From NCBI GenBank assembly GCA_025361705.1, contig JANYJW010000049.1, forward strand, positions 62,001 to 126,000: a stretch of DNA of 64,000 bases, given 5' to 3'. This DNA comes from Gemmatimonas sp. GTDB taxonomy: Bacteria; Gemmatimonadota; Gemmatimonadetes; Gemmatimonadales; Gemmatimonadaceae. Both the position numbers and the translations under genes were made by a program. The stretch's first letter is position 1. Each line of letters opens with the position of its first letter. Shown here piece after piece: positions 17,534 through 26,239 of this stretch. The notes beneath the pieces are model-generated. The model searched no databases, was not told the DNA's origin, and worked only from the letters and a program-made list of their open reading frames with translations.

Positions 17534-18462
17534 TGCGCATCCTCTTCTGGGGCACGCCCGATTTTGCCACGCCACCGCTGCGTGCGCTCATCGGCGAAGG
17601 CTTCGACGTCGTCGGCGTGGTCACCCAGCCCGACCGGCCGCGCGGGCGTTCACGCTCGCAGCTCGATCCGTCGCCGGTGAAGGTGGTCGCCATGGAGGAG
17701 GGAATCCCCGTCCTGCAGCCCGAGCGTCCGCGTGGGCCCGAGTTCGTGCAGGCGCTGCGCGACATCGCGCCCGACCTCTCGGTGGTGGTGGCGTATGGCC
17801 ACATCCTGCCGAGGGAAGTCATCGACCTGCCGACGCGGGGTACGCTCAACATCCACGCTTCGCTGTTGCCAACGCTGCGCGGCGCGGCGCCCATCCAGGC
17901 GGCCATCGCCGAGGGCATGGATGAGACGGGCGTGACCATCATGCGCATGGTGAGCGCCCTCGACGCGGGGCCCGCGCTGCATGTGCTGACCACACCCATC
18001 GAGCCCGACGAAACGGGCGGCGAGCTGACGCTGCGCCTGTCGGAGCTTGGCGCCACGGCGCTCATCGAAGCGCTGGCGCTGATGGAGCTGGGCGAGGGCG
18101 TTGAGCGTCCGCAGGACGACACGCTGGCAACGTATGCCCGCAAGGTGGAACGCGAGCACGCCCGTGTCGACTGGACGGCGCCGGCAAGCGTGGTGGCACG
18201 CCGCATTCGCGCGTATGACCCGAAACCGGGCGCGTGGAGCGTGGTGAACGGCACCGAGGCGCGGCTGTACGGCGCGCGGGCGATTACTGACCGCACCGGT
18301 GCGGCTGGCGCGGTGCTCGAGGCTGGCGACATGGGCCTGGTGATCGCGTGCGCCGAAGGGGCCGTGGCAATCCGGGAAGTGCACCCGGCCGGCAAGCGGC
18401 GGATGGCAGCGCTGGACTGGAGTCAGGGACGCGGAGTGGCAGTGGGAGACACGTGGGGCTGA
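17533..18462 (+). CDS. fmt: Methionyl-tRNA formyltransferase
   Basis: A 309-residue enzyme that formylates initiator Met-tRNA with 10-formyl-THF. The N-terminal domain has ILFWGTPDFATP, the SLLPxxRGAAPIQ catalytic region with the Asn and His of NIHASLLP, and ETGVTIM. A C-terminal OB-fold-like domain follows. The GTG start overlaps the def TAG by one base; GAGGAG lies just upstream. The frame is open further 5' inside def, but homology begins at VRILFWGTP. Confidence 0.97.
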   Translation: MRILFWGTPDFATPPLRALIGEGFDVVGVVTQPDRPRGRSRSQLDPSPVKVVAMEEGIPVLQPERPRGPEFVQALRDIAPDLSVVVAYGHILPREVIDLPTRGTLNIHASLLPTLRGAAPIQAAIAEGMDETGVTIMRMVSALDAGPALHVLTTPIEPDETGGELTLRLSELGATALIEALALMELGEGVERPQDDTLATYARKVEREHARVDWTAPASVVARRIRAYDPKPGAWSVVNGTEARLYGARAITDRTGAAGAVLEAGDMGLVIACAEGAVAIREVHPAGKRRMAALDWSQGRGVAVGDTWG

Positions 18463-18479
18463 TGCACGCTCTGGACTGA

Positions 18480-18626
18480 GGATTTCGATCGAGCATTCCG
18501 ATTGTGCATGGCGATTGGCGACTGAACGCGACATGGGGCGCATGGCCGAAGCCAGGCGCCCCATCATCGCTCGTGTCATCGCCGATCGAAATCGACGATC
18601 GCAATCCTGAGTCCCAATCCTGAATC
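18480..18626. repeat. Dispersed AATCG-type repeat, copy B (left and right ends around a hairpin)
   Basis: Left part 18480-18530 (many GATTG/GATCG units, ending TGAACGCG) resembles copy C at 62939-63006. Right part 18571-18626 holds a 29-nt stretch (18598-18626) matching 63543-63571 at 25 of 29 bases. Between them is a strong hairpin rather than a gene. It fills the gap between the convergent fmt and RCC1 genes. Confidence 0.65.
18533..18564. terminator. Bidirectional terminator-like hairpin between convergent genes
   Basis: ATGGGGCGC (18533-18541) pairs perfectly with GCGCCCCAT (18556-18564). After one mismatch, TGGC pairs with GCCA around a CGAA loop. There is no T-run on either side, so Rho-independent action is doubtful. 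The position between two convergent genes fits a shared terminator or a repeat-encoded hairpin. Confidence 0.5.
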
Positions 18627-18629
18627 TGC

Positions 18630-20927
18630 TTACGGTTGGTACAGCACCTTCGTCGGCGCCAACACCGGCACGTTGCCGTTGGACGACAGGCCGTTGCCGA
18701 CCTGCCCGAAGCTGTTGTCGCCCCAGCAATAGACCGTGCCTGGATTCGGGCTCGGACCCACGTAGGTACCGGGCGTACCCGTCACGCCGCAGGTGAAGAG
18801 CTCACCCAGCGACAGATTGCGGAAGGCCAGTCCACCGCCCACCGCGACCGGCGTCGACGTGCCCGTATTGAATGGCAGCACGACCCCGTTGCCCAGCTGG
18901 CCGTAGTCGCTGCGGCCCCAGCAGTACGCGACGCCCGTCGCCGTCAGGCCGCAGGTGTGGTACTTGCCCGCGAACAGCCGCACAAACGAGACACCGCCGG
19001 TGACCTTGACCTTTGCCGCCACGGAATCACGCGCCGCATTGCCCGTGCCAGTCGAGTCACGCCCCAGCTGGCCGTACGCATTGGCGCCCCAGCAGTAGGC
19101 GTCCCCCGCTCCCGCCGGTGACGTGGCCGCGACGACCGCGCACGCGTGCTTGTCGCCCACAGCGAGCGACAGCGAATCGAACACGATGCCGGCCGCCAGG
19201 CTCTTGACCTTGATGTGCAACGGCGTGGACGCGTTCTTGGGCGCCGCGATGCTGTTGAGCGTCGACGAATCGCCGCGCTGCCCCATCGAGCCGTCACCCC
19301 AGCACAGCGGGATCTGCGACGAGTCGGGCGCCGTCTCGGCCCCGAGGCGATGGAAGCCGCACGTGAAGCTGGTGCCGAGGACGATGTTGGAGAACGGCCT
19401 CTGGCCGTCCACGTATGGCCATGTACCCGACGACGGTGAGCCGAATGGCGGGCCCGCCGCCACGTTGCCGAGCTGACCGATGTCGTTGTTGCCGGTGCAG
19501 TTGGAAATGCCCGACACCTGGATGAGGCAGCCGTGGTCCTCGGCGACCGCCAGATAGGCGAGCGAGAGCGGACCGCCGGCGCCGGCATTCGCCTTGATGG
19601 TGCTCAGCTTCGGCAGCGTCGAGGTTTCGATGGAGCCCCACTGGTGACCCCAGCAGTAGACGTCCTGTGCCATCGTCACCGCGCACACCGCGCTGCGGCT
19701 GCCGGTCACCTGGCGCACGACCATTGGATTGGCGAGCGCCGACGTGTCGCCGGACACCGAGACCGCGGTCGTCGGTGCGGTCGTATTGCGGTTGGTGCCC
19801 TTGCCCAGCTGCCCGGCGTCGTTGAGACCCCAGCAGTAGATGCGCGAGGTCGTGGAGACCGCGCAGACGTGGAAGTTGCCCACCGCGATATCGGCGAACT
19901 GGACAAATGCCGTGCCGGTCACGGTCACGCGTGCGCCGCTGTTCGCCTCACGGATGCGCATGATCTGCGTGCCGGGGCGGCCACCGAGCGTCCACGTGGA
20001 TGACGTTGTGCCGTCGATCCCCGTCGAGTCGACCGTCTTGGTCGGCATGGCGCCGCCCGACAGCGAGTCGTTCCAGACGATGGGCGCGTTGGCGATGGGA
20101 TTGAGGTACTGGTCGGTGACACGTACGGTCACGGCGCCGAGCGTGGCGTTGATGGCCGCCGCCGCGGGCGAACCGCCACTGACGATCGTGAGGCGGCGGC
20201 TGGTGTCGGCCGTTGCCCGCGCGGAAAACGCAATTGGCGAGAGGCCTGTGACGTTCGCAAACGCGGTGTGCGCGCCGGCGCTGGTGCCCAGCAGCCAGTT
20301 GGCGGTTGCATCACCCGCGGCGTTGGTGGTGTCGGTGACGGCCCACACGCTGTCGGTGCTGCTGCCGACCGTCCAGGTCACCCGCACGCCCGACACGGTA
20401 TGGCCAAACTGGTCCTTGACGTTCACCGCGAGGGGCGTGACGACCCGACTCGCCACCTTGGCCACCTGCGAATCGCCGGCCACCTTGAACAGCCGGTTCG
20501 CCGGGCCCGTCATGGCCGTGGCGTTGAACGTCACGGAATCCAGCACATAGGTGCCCTGCAGGATCGCCACCACCTTGTTGGCGCCAAGGGCGGTGCCCAG
20601 CGTCCAAGTGACGGTGGCGAGGCCCGAGACCGATGAGGTGGACGCCGACGGGCTGATCGCACCGCCGCCGCCGCGCACCTGCCAGAGCACGGTTGCCCCG
20701 GGCACCGGTTGCCCGCCGGCATCGACGACCTTCACGCTGAGTGGATCGGGCAGCGCGGCGCCGACGACGCCGGACTGCGCATTGCCAGAGAGGAGCTTCA
20801 GGTTGGACGCGAAGTCTTTCGGCGTCACCGACGAGGGACCCGTGGTCGCCTCGCGGCACCCGCCGGCGAGTACGAGGATCGCGAGCATCGCGACGGTTCC
20901 AGTGGTGACAATCTTGCGGCCGTGCAT
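18630..20927 (-). CDS. Lipoprotein with three Ig-like modules and seven RCC1-type repeats
   Basis: A 765-residue exported protein. The signal ends in an LAGGC lipobox-like sequence (Cys near residue 20). Three bacterial Ig-like modules follow to about residue 330, each with a LSVKVVDAGGQPVPGA-type core. The C-terminal 430 residues hold seven RCC1-type repeats marked by YCWGxNxxGQLG variants, enough for a seven-bladed propeller. Almost every blade also carries a second Cys 9-23 residues before the CWG Cys (HVCAV, AVCAV, HACAV, HTCGL, FTCGV), which suggests one disulfide per blade outside the cytoplasm. The ATG at 20927 has GGAG 8 nt upstream. Surface adhesion or binding is a guess; RCC1 here does not imply GTPase exchange. 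Confidence 0.85.
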   Translation of the reverse strand: MHGRKIVTTGTVAMLAILVLAGGCREATTGPSSVTPKDFASNLKLLSGNAQSGVVGAALPDPLSVKVVDAGGQPVPGATVLWQVRGGGGAISPSASTSSVSGLATVTWTLGTALGANKVVAILQGTYVLDSVTFNATAMTGPANRLFKVAGDSQVAKVASRVVTPLAVNVKDQFGHTVSGVRVTWTVGSSTDSVWAVTDTTNAAGDATANWLLGTSAGAHTAFANVTGLSPIAFSARATADTSRRLTIVSGGSPAAAAINATLGAVTVRVTDQYLNPIANAPIVWNDSLSGGAMPTKTVDSTGIDGTTSSTWTLGGRPGTQIMRIREANSGARVTVTGTAFVQFADIAVGNFHVCAVSTTSRIYCWGLNDAGQLGKGTNRNTTAPTTAVSVSGDTSALANPMVVRQVTGSRSAVCAVTMAQDVYCWGHQWGSIETSTLPKLSTIKANAGAGGPLSLAYLAVAEDHGCLIQVSGISNCTGNNDIGQLGNVAAGPPFGSPSSGTWPYVDGQRPFSNIVLGTSFTCGFHRLGAETAPDSSQIPLCWGDGSMGQRGDSSTLNSIAAPKNASTPLHIKVKSLAAGIVFDSLSLAVGDKHACAVVAATSPAGAGDAYCWGANAYGQLGRDSTGTGNAARDSVAAKVKVTGGVSFVRLFAGKYHTCGLTATGVAYCWGRSDYGQLGNGVVLPFNTGTSTPVAVGGGLAFRNLSLGELFTCGVTGTPGTYVGPSPNPGTVYCWGDNSFGQVGNGLSSNGNVPVLAPTKVLYQP

Positions 20928-21134
20928 TCGCACTCCGTGCTGAGGAGAGACGGGTAGACGAATATCGTGATTCAATGGACACGCTGCAAACGGGCACCAC
21001 CCGCGGTGCCAGTTCACTTGCTTCCATATGACGGGCCGGACAGTCACGAGGTAACTCCCGGCCCCGGACAGGCGCCGGGCATCGACCCGTCGTCCCTGCT
21101 ATTATACAGATCTTACCGCCCTTTGCCCTGCCCC
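20928..21134. promoter_or_regulatory. Divergent promoter region between the RCC1 lipoprotein and rsmB
   Basis: A 207-nt gap between genes reading outward. The only strong feature is an AT-rich island at 21099-21115 with overlapping TATTAT (21100-21105) and TATACA (21103-21108), a likely plus-strand -10 for rsmB; no clear -35 is present. A 6-bp inverted repeat (GGCACC/GGTGCC) lies at 20993-21010. No gene is evident. Confidence 0.45.
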
Positions 21135-22478
21135 GTGACCCACCGCAGCCACTCCCCGGCCACCATCAGCACCCCGGTGACCGACGCCCGCCGAGCCGCC
21201 GCAGACATCTGCGCCGACTTGCGCATTGGCATCCTGCTGGACGCCGCCTTCGACCGGCGCACAGCAAGGCTCGACCTGCGCGACCGGCGGTGGACTCAGG
21301 AGCTGGTCTACAGCATGCTGCGCAAGCGGGGCTGGATCGACCACGCGCTCCTCTCCCGGGTGCGCGGCGGTCTGGCGCGCCTCGATGCCGATCTGTCGGA
21401 CTTGATCCGCCTTGGCGCTTATCAGCTGCTCGAAATGGGCAGCGTGCCGGCCTACGCGGCCATCGCCCAGACGGTCGAGCTGGCCAAGCAGCGCCACGGG
21501 CTGGGCGCCAGCAAGCTGGTGAACGCGGTGTTGCGCCGCCTCGACCGTGAACGCTCGTCGCTCGGCGCCGACCTGCCCACCGATCCCATCGATGCCCTGG
21601 CCACGGAGTTCTCGCATCCTCGCTGGCTGGTGGCGCGGTGGGCCAACCGCTGGCCGGCCACGGAGGTGCGCGCGCTGCTCGAGGCCAACAACCGCGAGGC
21701 GCCGGTCATCGTCCGCCCGTGGGGCCTGGTGCGCGAGCAGCTCGAGGCCATGCTCGAGTCGGCAGGCGTGCGTGCTGAGGAGGCGCCGCTCGCGAGCGAC
21801 TCCATTCGCATCGCTGGCCCGGTGAGTCTGTTCGACCTCCCGGCATTCACCCAGGGCTGCTGCTTTGTGCAGGACCCTGCGGCCACCATGGTCACGCGTT
21901 ACGCGGCGATTCCCGCCGGTCAGGTGGTGGCCGACCTGTGCAGCGCCCCCGGCGGCAAGAGCATCGAGCTGGCACGGGATGCAGCGCTCGTCATCAGCGC
22001 CGACCTGTCGCCGTCACGCCTGCAACGGCTGTCCGGCTCGCGCCGCCGCCTCGACCTGCCCAACGTGGCGCCCGTTGCCTTCGACGCGCGACAGCCGGCG
22101 ATAGCCTGTGTCGACGCAGTGCTCGTCGACGCCCCCTGTACTGGCACTGGCACCTTCCGCCGACATCCGGACGCCCGCTGGCGCCTGCGCCTCAGCGATC
22201 TGGCCGTCACTGCCATGATGCAGCGCGACATTCTGCGCTCGGCCGCGCGCCTCGTAAAGCCGGGCGGCCTGCTCGTCTACTCCACGTGCTCGCTCGAGCC
22301 AGAGGAGAACGAGGCGCAGGTGGAAGCGTTCCTCGCCGCCAATCCCGGCTGGCGACTCGAGGCCCCGCCCGAGGGGTCCGTGCCGGCGGGCACCATTGAC
22401 CACGGCTACCTCCGCGTGCTGCCGCACGCGCACGGGGCCGACGGCGCCTTCGCGGCGAGACTCCGGAGCCCCGCATGA
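21135..22478 (+). CDS. rsmB: 16S rRNA m5C967 methyltransferase RsmB
   Basis: A 447-residue SAM-dependent RNA methyltransferase. An N-terminal NusB-like helical domain (about residues 15-140) is followed by the Rossmann methyltransferase with motif I DLCSAPGGKS, the PCTGTGTFRRHPD motif with one catalytic Cys, and YSTCSLEPEENE with the second. The start is uncertain: GTG 21135 is used, but TTG 21123 or GTG 21177 are possible and none has a ribosome site. rsmB usually follows fmt directly; here the RCC1 gene lies between them. The stop overlaps rpe (ATGA). Confidence 0.93.
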   Translation: MTHRSHSPATISTPVTDARRAAADICADLRIGILLDAAFDRRTARLDLRDRRWTQELVYSMLRKRGWIDHALLSRVRGGLARLDADLSDLIRLGAYQLLEMGSVPAYAAIAQTVELAKQRHGLGASKLVNAVLRRLDRERSSLGADLPTDPIDALATEFSHPRWLVARWANRWPATEVRALLEANNREAPVIVRPWGLVREQLEAMLESAGVRAEEAPLASDSIRIAGPVSLFDLPAFTQGCCFVQDPAATMVTRYAAIPAGQVVADLCSAPGGKSIELARDAALVISADLSPSRLQRLSGSRRRLDLPNVAPVAFDARQPAIACVDAVLVDAPCTGTGTFRRHPDARWRLRLSDLAVTAMMQRDILRSAARLVKPGGLLVYSTCSLEPEENEAQVEAFLAANPGWRLEAPPEGSVPAGTIDHGYLRVLPHAHGADGAFAARLRSPA

Positions 22479-23149
22479 GCAGCGCGACCGTTCGCATCGC
22501 CCCGTCCCTGCTGTCCGTCGACTTCGCACGGCTCACCGAGGAGCTCGCGATGATCGAGGCCGGGGGCGCCGACTGGCTGCACATCGATGTCATGGACGGC
22601 TGCTTCGTGCCCAACCTGACGTTCGGTGCAAAGGTCATCGAGACGTGCCGCCGCGCGTCACGCCTTCCGCTCGACGTGCACCTGATGGTGGTCGAGCCGG
22701 AGAAGTACCTCGAGAGCTTTGCCGGCGCGGGCGCCTCGGTGCTCACCATTCACGCCGAAGCGGCGCCGCACCTGCACCGCCAGGTGACGCGCATCAAGGA
22801 ACTTGGCTGCCAAGCGGGCGTGGCACTCAATCCGGCCACGTCGCTCGAGGGCGTGCGCGACGTCGCGGCCGACCTCGACCTGCTGCTCGTAATGACGGTG
22901 AACCCCGGGTTCGGCGGGCAGGCCTTCATTCCGGCGAGCCTCGACAAGATCCGCCGGGCGCGCGCGCTGCTCGACGCGGTCACGTCGCGCGCGCTGCTCG
23001 AGGTGGACGGCGGCGTCACGCGCGACACCATCGCCGCCTGTTGGCGCGCGGGGGCCGACACCTTTGTGGCGGGCAACGCCATCTTTGCGGCCGCCGATCC
23101 ACGCGCCGAGGTGGGCGCGCTGCGCGCGCGCTGCGCGGAGTCCGCATGA
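22475..23149 (+). CDS. rpe: Ribulose-phosphate 3-epimerase
   Basis: A 224-residue TIM-barrel enzyme of the pentose phosphate pathway that interconverts ribulose- and xylulose-5-phosphate. Family signatures are IAPSLLSVDFARL at the N-terminus, HIDVMDGCFVPNLTFG with metal ligands His and Asp, LDVHLMV, and MTVNPGFGGQAFIP. The C-terminal EVDGGV-TRDTI segment carries the last metal-binding Asp. It overlaps both neighbours by 4 nt. Confidence 0.97.
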   Translation: MSSATVRIAPSLLSVDFARLTEELAMIEAGGADWLHIDVMDGCFVPNLTFGAKVIETCRRASRLPLDVHLMVVEPEKYLESFAGAGASVLTIHAEAAPHLHRQVTRIKELGCQAGVALNPATSLEGVRDVAADLDLLLVMTVNPGFGGQAFIPASLDKIRRARALLDAVTSRALLEVDGGVTRDTIAACWRAGADTFVAGNAIFAAADPRAEVGALRARCAESA

Positions 23150-23700
23150 CGCGACGGACGCAGTGGATCGTGGTCGGCGGCGTGGTCGCGGCGCTCGCCG
23201 TGGCGCTGGTCGCGGGCACGCGCCTGTTCGGTGCCGACCTCTTTCCCGTGGCGCCCGGCTCGAAGGCGCCGGAGTTCCACGCCACGACGATGGTCGCCGG
23301 AAGCACGGCCACCAAGAACATCACCGACTATCGCGGCCAGGTGGTGTTGCTCAATCTGTGGGCCACGTGGTGCGGCCCGTGCAAGCAGGAGATGCCGGGC
23401 ATCCAGGCCCTGCATGAAGCGCTCGGGCCCCAGGGATTGCACGTCGTGGCGCTCAGCGTGGACGACCCCGGCTTGGGCGACGCGATTCGCGCATTCGTGG
23501 CGGAGCACAAGCTCACGTTCGAGGTGCTGCACGAGGGCAGTGGCACGATTGAGAAGGACTATCAGACCAGCGGCATCCCCGAGACGTTCCTGATCGGCAA
23601 GGATGGCGTCATCCGCAAGCGGGTCATTGGCGCGGCGGTGTGGAACTCCGAGGGGAACGTGAGCCTCATTCGCGGACTCCTCGCCGAGCCCGCTCCATAG
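23146..23700 (+). CDS. TlpA/ResA-type thioredoxin-like protein
   Basis: A 184-residue membrane-anchored thiol-disulfide protein facing the periplasm. One N-terminal membrane anchor lies near residues 8-27, then a thioredoxin fold with WATWCGPCKQEMP (CxxC active site) and the cis-proline region SGIPETFLI. Such proteins reduce apocytochrome c cysteines or other periplasmic substrates. The ATG overlaps the rpe stop (ATGA). No cytochrome maturation genes are nearby, so the partner is unknown. Confidence 0.92.
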   Translation: MTRRTQWIVVGGVVAALAVALVAGTRLFGADLFPVAPGSKAPEFHATTMVAGSTATKNITDYRGQVVLLNLWATWCGPCKQEMPGIQALHEALGPQGLHVVALSVDDPGLGDAIRAFVAEHKLTFEVLHEGSGTIEKDYQTSGIPETFLIGKDGVIRKRVIGAAVWNSEGNVSLIRGLLAEPAP

Positions 23701-23734
23701 CGTGACGGCGCGCGCGACCGTGCGCGGCGTGCCC

Positions 23735-24787
23735 ATGCGCGTCCTCGGCATCGAGAGTTCGTGCGACGAGACGTCGGCGGCGGTGGTTTCCGGTGCCGGA
23801 AACGCCGTGCACCTCGAGTCGCTGGTCATCCTGTCGCAGGACGTGCACCGCATCTTCGGCGGCGTCGTCCCAGAAATCGCGTCGCGCGCCCATCTCACGG
23901 CCGTCGTGCCCGTCACTCGGCGGGCGCTCGCCGATGCGGGATTGTCGGCCTCAGGTGTGGGGATCGACGCCATTGCGGTGACGCACGCGCCGGGACTCGT
24001 GGGCGCGCTCCTCGTTGGCGTCGCGTATGCCAAGGCCTTGGGCGCCACGCTGCAGGTGCCGGTGCTCGGCACGCATCACATGGAAGGGCACCTGTTTGCG
24101 ACGTCGCTCGACCACGCCGACGCCGTGCCGCCGTTCACGGCGCTGCTCGTCAGCGGCGGACATACGATGCTGCTCGACGTGGCCGCGTGGGGCGACTACC
24201 GTCTGCTGGGCAGCACGCGCGACGACGCCGCCGGCGAGGCGTTCGACAAAGTGGCCAAGCTGCTCGGCCTGCCGTACCCGGGCGGACGCCCCATCGAACT
24301 GGCTGCGCGCGACGGCGACCCAGCGCGGCACCGCTTTGCCCCGCCGATGCTGCACGGCGGGCAGAAGCCGGGTGACGACGATTACTACGACCTGTCCTTC
24401 TCCGGGCTCAAGACGGCGGTATTGCGCGCCGTGCGCGCCGCCGATGCGGCCGGTATGCTGGACGCCGAACGGCCGCACCTCGCGCGCGGATTTCAGGACG
24501 CCCTCGTGACCACGCTGGCCGAGAAGACCGCGCGCGCCGCGCGCGCCTTCGGCCGCAAGCGTGTGGTGCTGGGCGGTGGCGTGGCGTGTAACGGCGCGTT
24601 GCAGGAGGGGGTGCGGCGCGCGGTCTCCCCGATGGGCGGCGTGGTCTTTGCGCCGAGTCCCAAGCTGGCCACCGATAACGCCGCAATGATCGCGCGCGCC
24701 GGCCTCTGGCGGTTGGAACAGGGCGAACGCAGCGATGCCTCGCTGAATGCCTACGCCTCGCGCCCGATTCCCGGTTTACGGGCGTAG
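23735..24787 (+). CDS. tsaD: tRNA threonylcarbamoyladenosine synthase subunit TsaD
   Basis: A 350-residue ASKHA-fold protein that, with TsaB and TsaE, makes t6A37 in ANN-decoding tRNAs. It has MRVLGIESSCDET at the start, the metal-binding HHMEGHL (HxxxH), LLVSGGHTML, and GGVACNGALQEGV near the C-terminus. The ATG at 23735 gives the normal family N-terminus; a GTG at 23702, two bases after the tlpA stop, would add 11 residues. It closes the rsmB-rpe-tlpA run. Confidence 0.97.
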   Translation: MRVLGIESSCDETSAAVVSGAGNAVHLESLVILSQDVHRIFGGVVPEIASRAHLTAVVPVTRRALADAGLSASGVGIDAIAVTHAPGLVGALLVGVAYAKALGATLQVPVLGTHHMEGHLFATSLDHADAVPPFTALLVSGGHTMLLDVAAWGDYRLLGSTRDDAAGEAFDKVAKLLGLPYPGGRPIELAARDGDPARHRFAPPMLHGGQKPGDDDYYDLSFSGLKTAVLRAVRAADAAGMLDAERPHLARGFQDALVTTLAEKTARAARAFGRKRVVLGGGVACNGALQEGVRRAVSPMGGVVFAPSPKLATDNAAMIARAGLWRLEQGERSDASLNAYASRPIPGLRA

Positions 24788-24802
24788 CACCGGCCGGTCG
24801 GC

Positions 24803-24808
24803 TATATT
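24803..24808 (+). promoter_or_regulatory. Putative -10 hexamer for the metal-transport locus
   Basis: TATATT lies 16 nt after the tsaD stop in an otherwise GC-rich gap. Transcription from it would begin near 24815, giving a leader of about 37 nt before the tiny upstream ORF and about 78 nt before the transporter start. No good -35 is visible at 17-18 nt. Confidence 0.35.
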
Positions 24809-24851
24809 GCCGTCCACCGCACGAGTGCAGGGCAGGCCGGGGGCGTCCACG

Positions 24852-24896
24852 ATGCTCAGGCACATCATCGACGCGCTATTTCGGGACCGACCGTGA
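24852..24896 (+). CDS. Candidate 14-codon leader ORF overlapping the NRAMP start
   Basis: An ATG at 24852 opens a 14-residue frame, MLRHIIDALFRDRP, whose TGA overlaps the GTG start of the transporter as GTGA. GGGGGCG lies about 8 nt upstream of the ATG, so it could be translated. Leader peptides of this size regulate several magnesium and metal transporters in other bacteria, by sensing translation speed. Nothing else proves it is translated, and a 14-codon frame can occur by chance. Confidence 0.4.
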   Translation: MLRHIIDALFRDRP

Positions 24897-26224
24897 ACTA
24901 TTGGATCAGCAAGCTCATCCACCGCCTTTCGCGCCTCAAGCGGCGCTGGATGATGCTGCTCGCGGTCATCGGGCCCGGCATCATCACGATGGTGGCCGAC
25001 AACGACGCCGGCGGCATCTCGACGTACGCGGCGACCGGGTCGAAGACCGGCTTCAACATGCTGTGGATGTTCCTGCTCCTGGTGCCCATGGCGTACTACG
25101 TCCAGGAGATGACGGTGCGGCTCGGCGCGGTCACCAAGCGCGGGCACGCCGAGGCGATCTTCGACGGCTTCGGCAAGGGGTGGGGCTGGTTTGCCGTGTT
25201 CGACCTCGCACTCATCAACTGGCTGACGCTCGTCACCGAGTACATCGGCATGACGCAGGCGGCGCGCATTTTCGGCGTCCCCGAGTGGATCACCTTCACC
25301 GGCGTCACGGCGCTGCTGATGGCCATCGTGATCACCGGCCGCTACTGGACGTTTGAGCGCATCACGCTGTTCTTCTGCCTGTTCAACATGGTCTACATCC
25401 CGGCGGCCATCTGGGCGATGCGCAGCGGGAACGTGGTCGAAGGATGGACGGCAGTGGGACGCGGCTTCGTGAACCCGAACTTCAACTTCGGCCCGGCCCT
25501 TGGCACCAGCGCGGTGTTCACGCTCATCATGGCGAACATCGGCACCACCATCACGCCCTGGCAGATCTTCTTCCAGCAGTCGGCGGTGGTGGACAAGGGG
25601 ATGGACATCAAGGACATCAAGTACGGCAAGATCGATACGATGGCCGGCGCGCTGCTCACCTGCACGGTCGCCGCCTTCATCATCATTGCGACGGCGGCCG
25701 CGTTCCACTTTCACCCGAGCGGCACGCTGAGCGTCGAGTCGGCCGCCGAGACGGCCACCCGGATGCCCGAGGTGCTGGCGGGCAAGTGGGGGCCGTGGGC
25801 CAAGACGCTGTTTGCCATCGGGCTCTTCGATGCCGGCCTGCTGGGCGCGCTGTGCATTTCGCTGGCCACCAGCTGGGCGCTGGGCGAGGTCTTCGGCTGG
25901 GCGCACTCGCTCAACACCAGCGTGCGCGAAGCGCCGTGGTTCTATGTCGCCTACCTGTTGATGCTCGCCTCGGCGGGGGTGGTGTCGCTGGTGGCAAGCA
26001 CGGCGGTGCAGGACGCGATCACCATCTTCGTGCAGGTGGTGGCGGTGACGCTGCTGCCGGCGGCGCTGATCTTCCTCATCCTGCTGCTGAACGACAAGCC
26101 GCTGATGGGCGAGCACGTCAACACGCGCAGCCAGAACATCGCCAACTGGTCGATCACCGCGCTCGTCATCGTCGTGTCCACGGCGTACGGGCTGTCGGCG
26201 CTCTTTCCGAACCTCTTCAACTAG
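24893..26224 (+). CDS. Divergent NRAMP-family divalent metal transporter
   Basis: A 443-residue inner-membrane protein with about 11 helices and the NRAMP fold. The canonical metal-site motif of helix 1 (DPGN) is replaced by DNDAGG at residues 36-41, and the helix 6 MPH motif by TPW in NIGTTITPWQ (215-224). Both are the residues that select Mn/Fe in classical MntH. Relatives with altered sites include NRAMP-related magnesium transporters, so Mg2+ or another hard cation is possible. It starts with GTG. The next gene, 15 nt on, encodes soluble MgtE-N and CBS domains, normally the regulatory part of a Mg2+ channel, which supports magnesium as the substrate. The ion is inferred, not shown. Confidence 0.85.
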   Translation: MNYWISKLIHRLSRLKRRWMMLLAVIGPGIITMVADNDAGGISTYAATGSKTGFNMLWMFLLLVPMAYYVQEMTVRLGAVTKRGHAEAIFDGFGKGWGWFAVFDLALINWLTLVTEYIGMTQAARIFGVPEWITFTGVTALLMAIVITGRYWTFERITLFFCLFNMVYIPAAIWAMRSGNVVEGWTAVGRGFVNPNFNFGPALGTSAVFTLIMANIGTTITPWQIFFQQSAVVDKGMDIKDIKYGKIDTMAGALLTCTVAAFIIIATAAAFHFHPSGTLSVESAAETATRMPEVLAGKWGPWAKTLFAIGLFDAGLLGALCISLATSWALGEVFGWAHSLNTSVREAPWFYVAYLLMLASAGVVSLVASTAVQDAITIFVQVVAVTLLPAALIFLILLLNDKPLMGEHVNTRSQNIANWSITALVIVVSTAYGLSALFPNLFN

Positions 26225-26239
26225 GCGGGAGTTGATGCC

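Noticed and set aside
20973-21029. An 18-codon frame as a leader peptide for rsmB
   Set aside because: It lies upstream of the likely promoter (21100-21108), has no ribosome site, and its stop is far from the rsmB start.
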